A model generated the notes under the pieces. That model was not told where the DNA came from. It did not search any database and was given only the letters and a program-made list of their open reading frames with translations. The translations under genes and the position numbers were made by a program. Shown piece after piece: positions 13,376-13,991 of a DNA stretch of 13,991 nt; position 1 is the stretch's first letter, and each line of letters begins with the position of its first letter. The stretch comes from an uncultured Clostridia bacterium (lineage in GTDB: Bacteria; Bacillota; Clostridia; Oscillospirales; Ruminococcaceae), in the NCBI GenBank assembly GCA_937891895.1, contig CALATN010000150.1:1-13991 (forward strand), in the 5' to 3' direction.

Positions 13376-13404
13376 CTCTTATGGCAATAATTTTTTATTT
13401 TAAA

Positions 13405-13433
13405 TTGACAATTTGTATTGATTAATGTATACT
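13405..13433 (+). promoter_or_regulatory. Strong promoter of the BamE-like gene
   Basis: TTGACA (13405-13410), 17 bp, TATACT (13428-13433). The start is predicted near 13440. The sequence around the -35, AAATTGACAATTT, is a short inverted repeat that could be an operator. Only about 30 bp separate it from the CotH stop codon. Confidence 0.7.
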
Positions 13434-13466
13434 TTTCTTAAATATTGAAACTAATGAGGTGTATTT

Positions 13467-13808
13467 ATGGGTGAAATTATTGGAATATATTTTTTAGTCG
13501 GATTACTGCTAGTTATTGGAGTTATAGTTATCGCTTGTTGTGTTGCTTCTTCTGGGGCTAAATTTAGCGAAAACTCTCAAAAGATTCAAGTGGGTATGTC
13601 GGTTGAAGAAGTTAGGTCTATAATGGGTGAGCCTAGTTACGTAAAACGTCATCAAGACGGAAGTTATGAGTACGTCTACGAAAAAAGCGAATGGAAAGGT
13701 GCTTTGAGAGGAGGAACAAAAGTTCGTAGAATGGAAATTGTTATTTCTTCAAATCACAAAGTTATTTCAGTTGGAAGAAATGAAAATTGTGATATGTCCG
13801 GCTTTTAA
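13467..13808 (+). CDS. Small membrane-anchored protein with BamE/SmpA-like domain
   Basis: The 113-aa protein has an N-terminal membrane helix (about 5-25, IIGIYFLVGLLLVIGVIVIA) and no lipobox, so it is probably an uncleaved anchor. Residues about 39-105 fit the SmpA/OmlA (BamE-like) fold seen in Gram-positive small proteins: IQVGMSVEEVRSIMGEPSYV is the typical helix-turn start, followed by YEYVYE and a last strand VISVG. In Firmicutes such domains occur in small secreted or membrane proteins of unknown role and are not tied to an outer membrane. GAGGTG lies 5 nt before the ATG, weaker than in the other genes. Codons are AT-rich (TTA, AGT, GTT, CGT) compared with the CTT/GGC-rich CotH gene, suggesting a different origin. 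It may form an operon with the frame starting at 13823. Confidence 0.7.
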   Translation: MGEIIGIYFLVGLLLVIGVIVIACCVASSGAKFSENSQKIQVGMSVEEVRSIMGEPSYVKRHQDGSYEYVYEKSEWKGALRGGTKVRRMEIVISSNHKVISVGRNENCDMSGF

Positions 13809-13822
13809 CGTAACGAATATGT

Positions 13823-13991
13823 ATGAAAAATAAAAAAGCCGAACAAAAAATACTATCTTTTCGTAACGTTTCTTCTCCTTATGATTTTGCTGCAAGAATC
13901 AAAGAAGAAGCAATTAATTCAAATCTGAAAGTTGAGCAAAACGATACGGACTTTATTTTACAACTGAAGAGTAATCATGGAGGAAGGATTG
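13823..13991 (+). CDS. Partial hypothetical protein running off the right end
   Basis: An ATG at 13823 opens a frame that stays open to the last base: 56 full codons, beginning MKNKKAEQKILSF and including YDFAARIKEEA, then DTDFILQL near the edge. An in-frame TAA at 13811 means no earlier start. The gap to the upstream stop is 14 bp and there is no clear Shine-Dalgarno, so translation may be coupled, or a later start may be used. An inverted repeat (CGGCTTTT 13799-13806 with AAAAGCCG 13834-13841) would place the ATG in a loop. The visible part is basic at the start, then acidic and amphipathic. I recognise no domain. AT-rich codon use matches the upstream small membrane gene rather than the rest of the window. 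Confidence 0.5.
   Translation, partial: MKNKKAEQKILSFRNVSSPYDFAARIKEEAINSNLKVEQNDTDFILQLKSNHGGRI

Noticed and set aside
13799..13841. Terminator after the BamE-like gene
   Set aside because: The CGGCTTTT/AAAAGCCG arms are 27 nt apart and no T-run follows the second arm. It overlaps the start of the next open frame.

Overview
The window looks like chromosomal DNA of a low- to mid-GC Gram-positive gut or rumen anaerobe, most likely a Ruminococcus-like member of the Oscillospiraceae. The reasons are strong AGGAGG-type ribosome binding sites, near-consensus sigma-A promoters (TTGAxx, about 17 bp, often TGnTATAAT), five secreted lipoproteins, several with Thr/Glu-rich linkers, a surface-type GH5 glycosidase and a CotH-kinase protein. 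This placement is inferred from style and family content, not from a marker gene.

Layout. Positions 1-150 hold a leftward promoter and a perfect GC-rich hairpin at the window edge, followed by the terminator of the first gene. Three small leftward genes follow, each with its own promoter and terminator: a cytidylate kinase-like P-loop protein (151-747), a zinc-ribbon/DUF4870-like membrane protein (888-1325) and an unrecognised 58-aa protein (1467-1643). The 1644-2006 gap holds divergent promoters and an isolated promoter-terminator pair that would make an RNA of roughly 55-60 nt. Two tandem paralogous lipoproteins (2007-2699 and 2768-3658) read rightward. They converge, through a bidirectional terminator, on a leftward operon made of an 863-aa lipoprotein (4889-7480) and a GH5 lipoprotein (3715-4854). 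A leftward NAD-dependent epimerase-like gene (7593-8531) has its own promoter and terminator.

From 8650 everything reads rightward: a TIGR01212/YhcC-type radical SAM protein (8710-9654), a GT2 glycosyltransferase with a TPR-like C-terminal half (9705-11606) and a lipoprotein with a chitobiase-type domain and a CotH kinase domain (11681-13375). The CotH reading frame appears to lose its normal C terminus near 13300. From there the DNA turns AT-rich, with a BamE/SmpA-like small membrane protein (13467-13808) and an incomplete open frame running off the end (13823-13991). This looks like the boundary of an acquired segment.

Functionally the window is mainly a cell-surface region: five predicted lipoproteins, two of them linked to carbohydrate or surface-protein modification (GH5, CotH), plus housekeeping or RNA-modification genes. 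I saw no rRNA, tRNA, CRISPR array, transposase or integrase. The least explained items are the CotH junction with the AT-rich right end, the 863-aa lipoprotein paired with GH5, the Met-rich lipoprotein pair, and the two short promoter-hairpin units.
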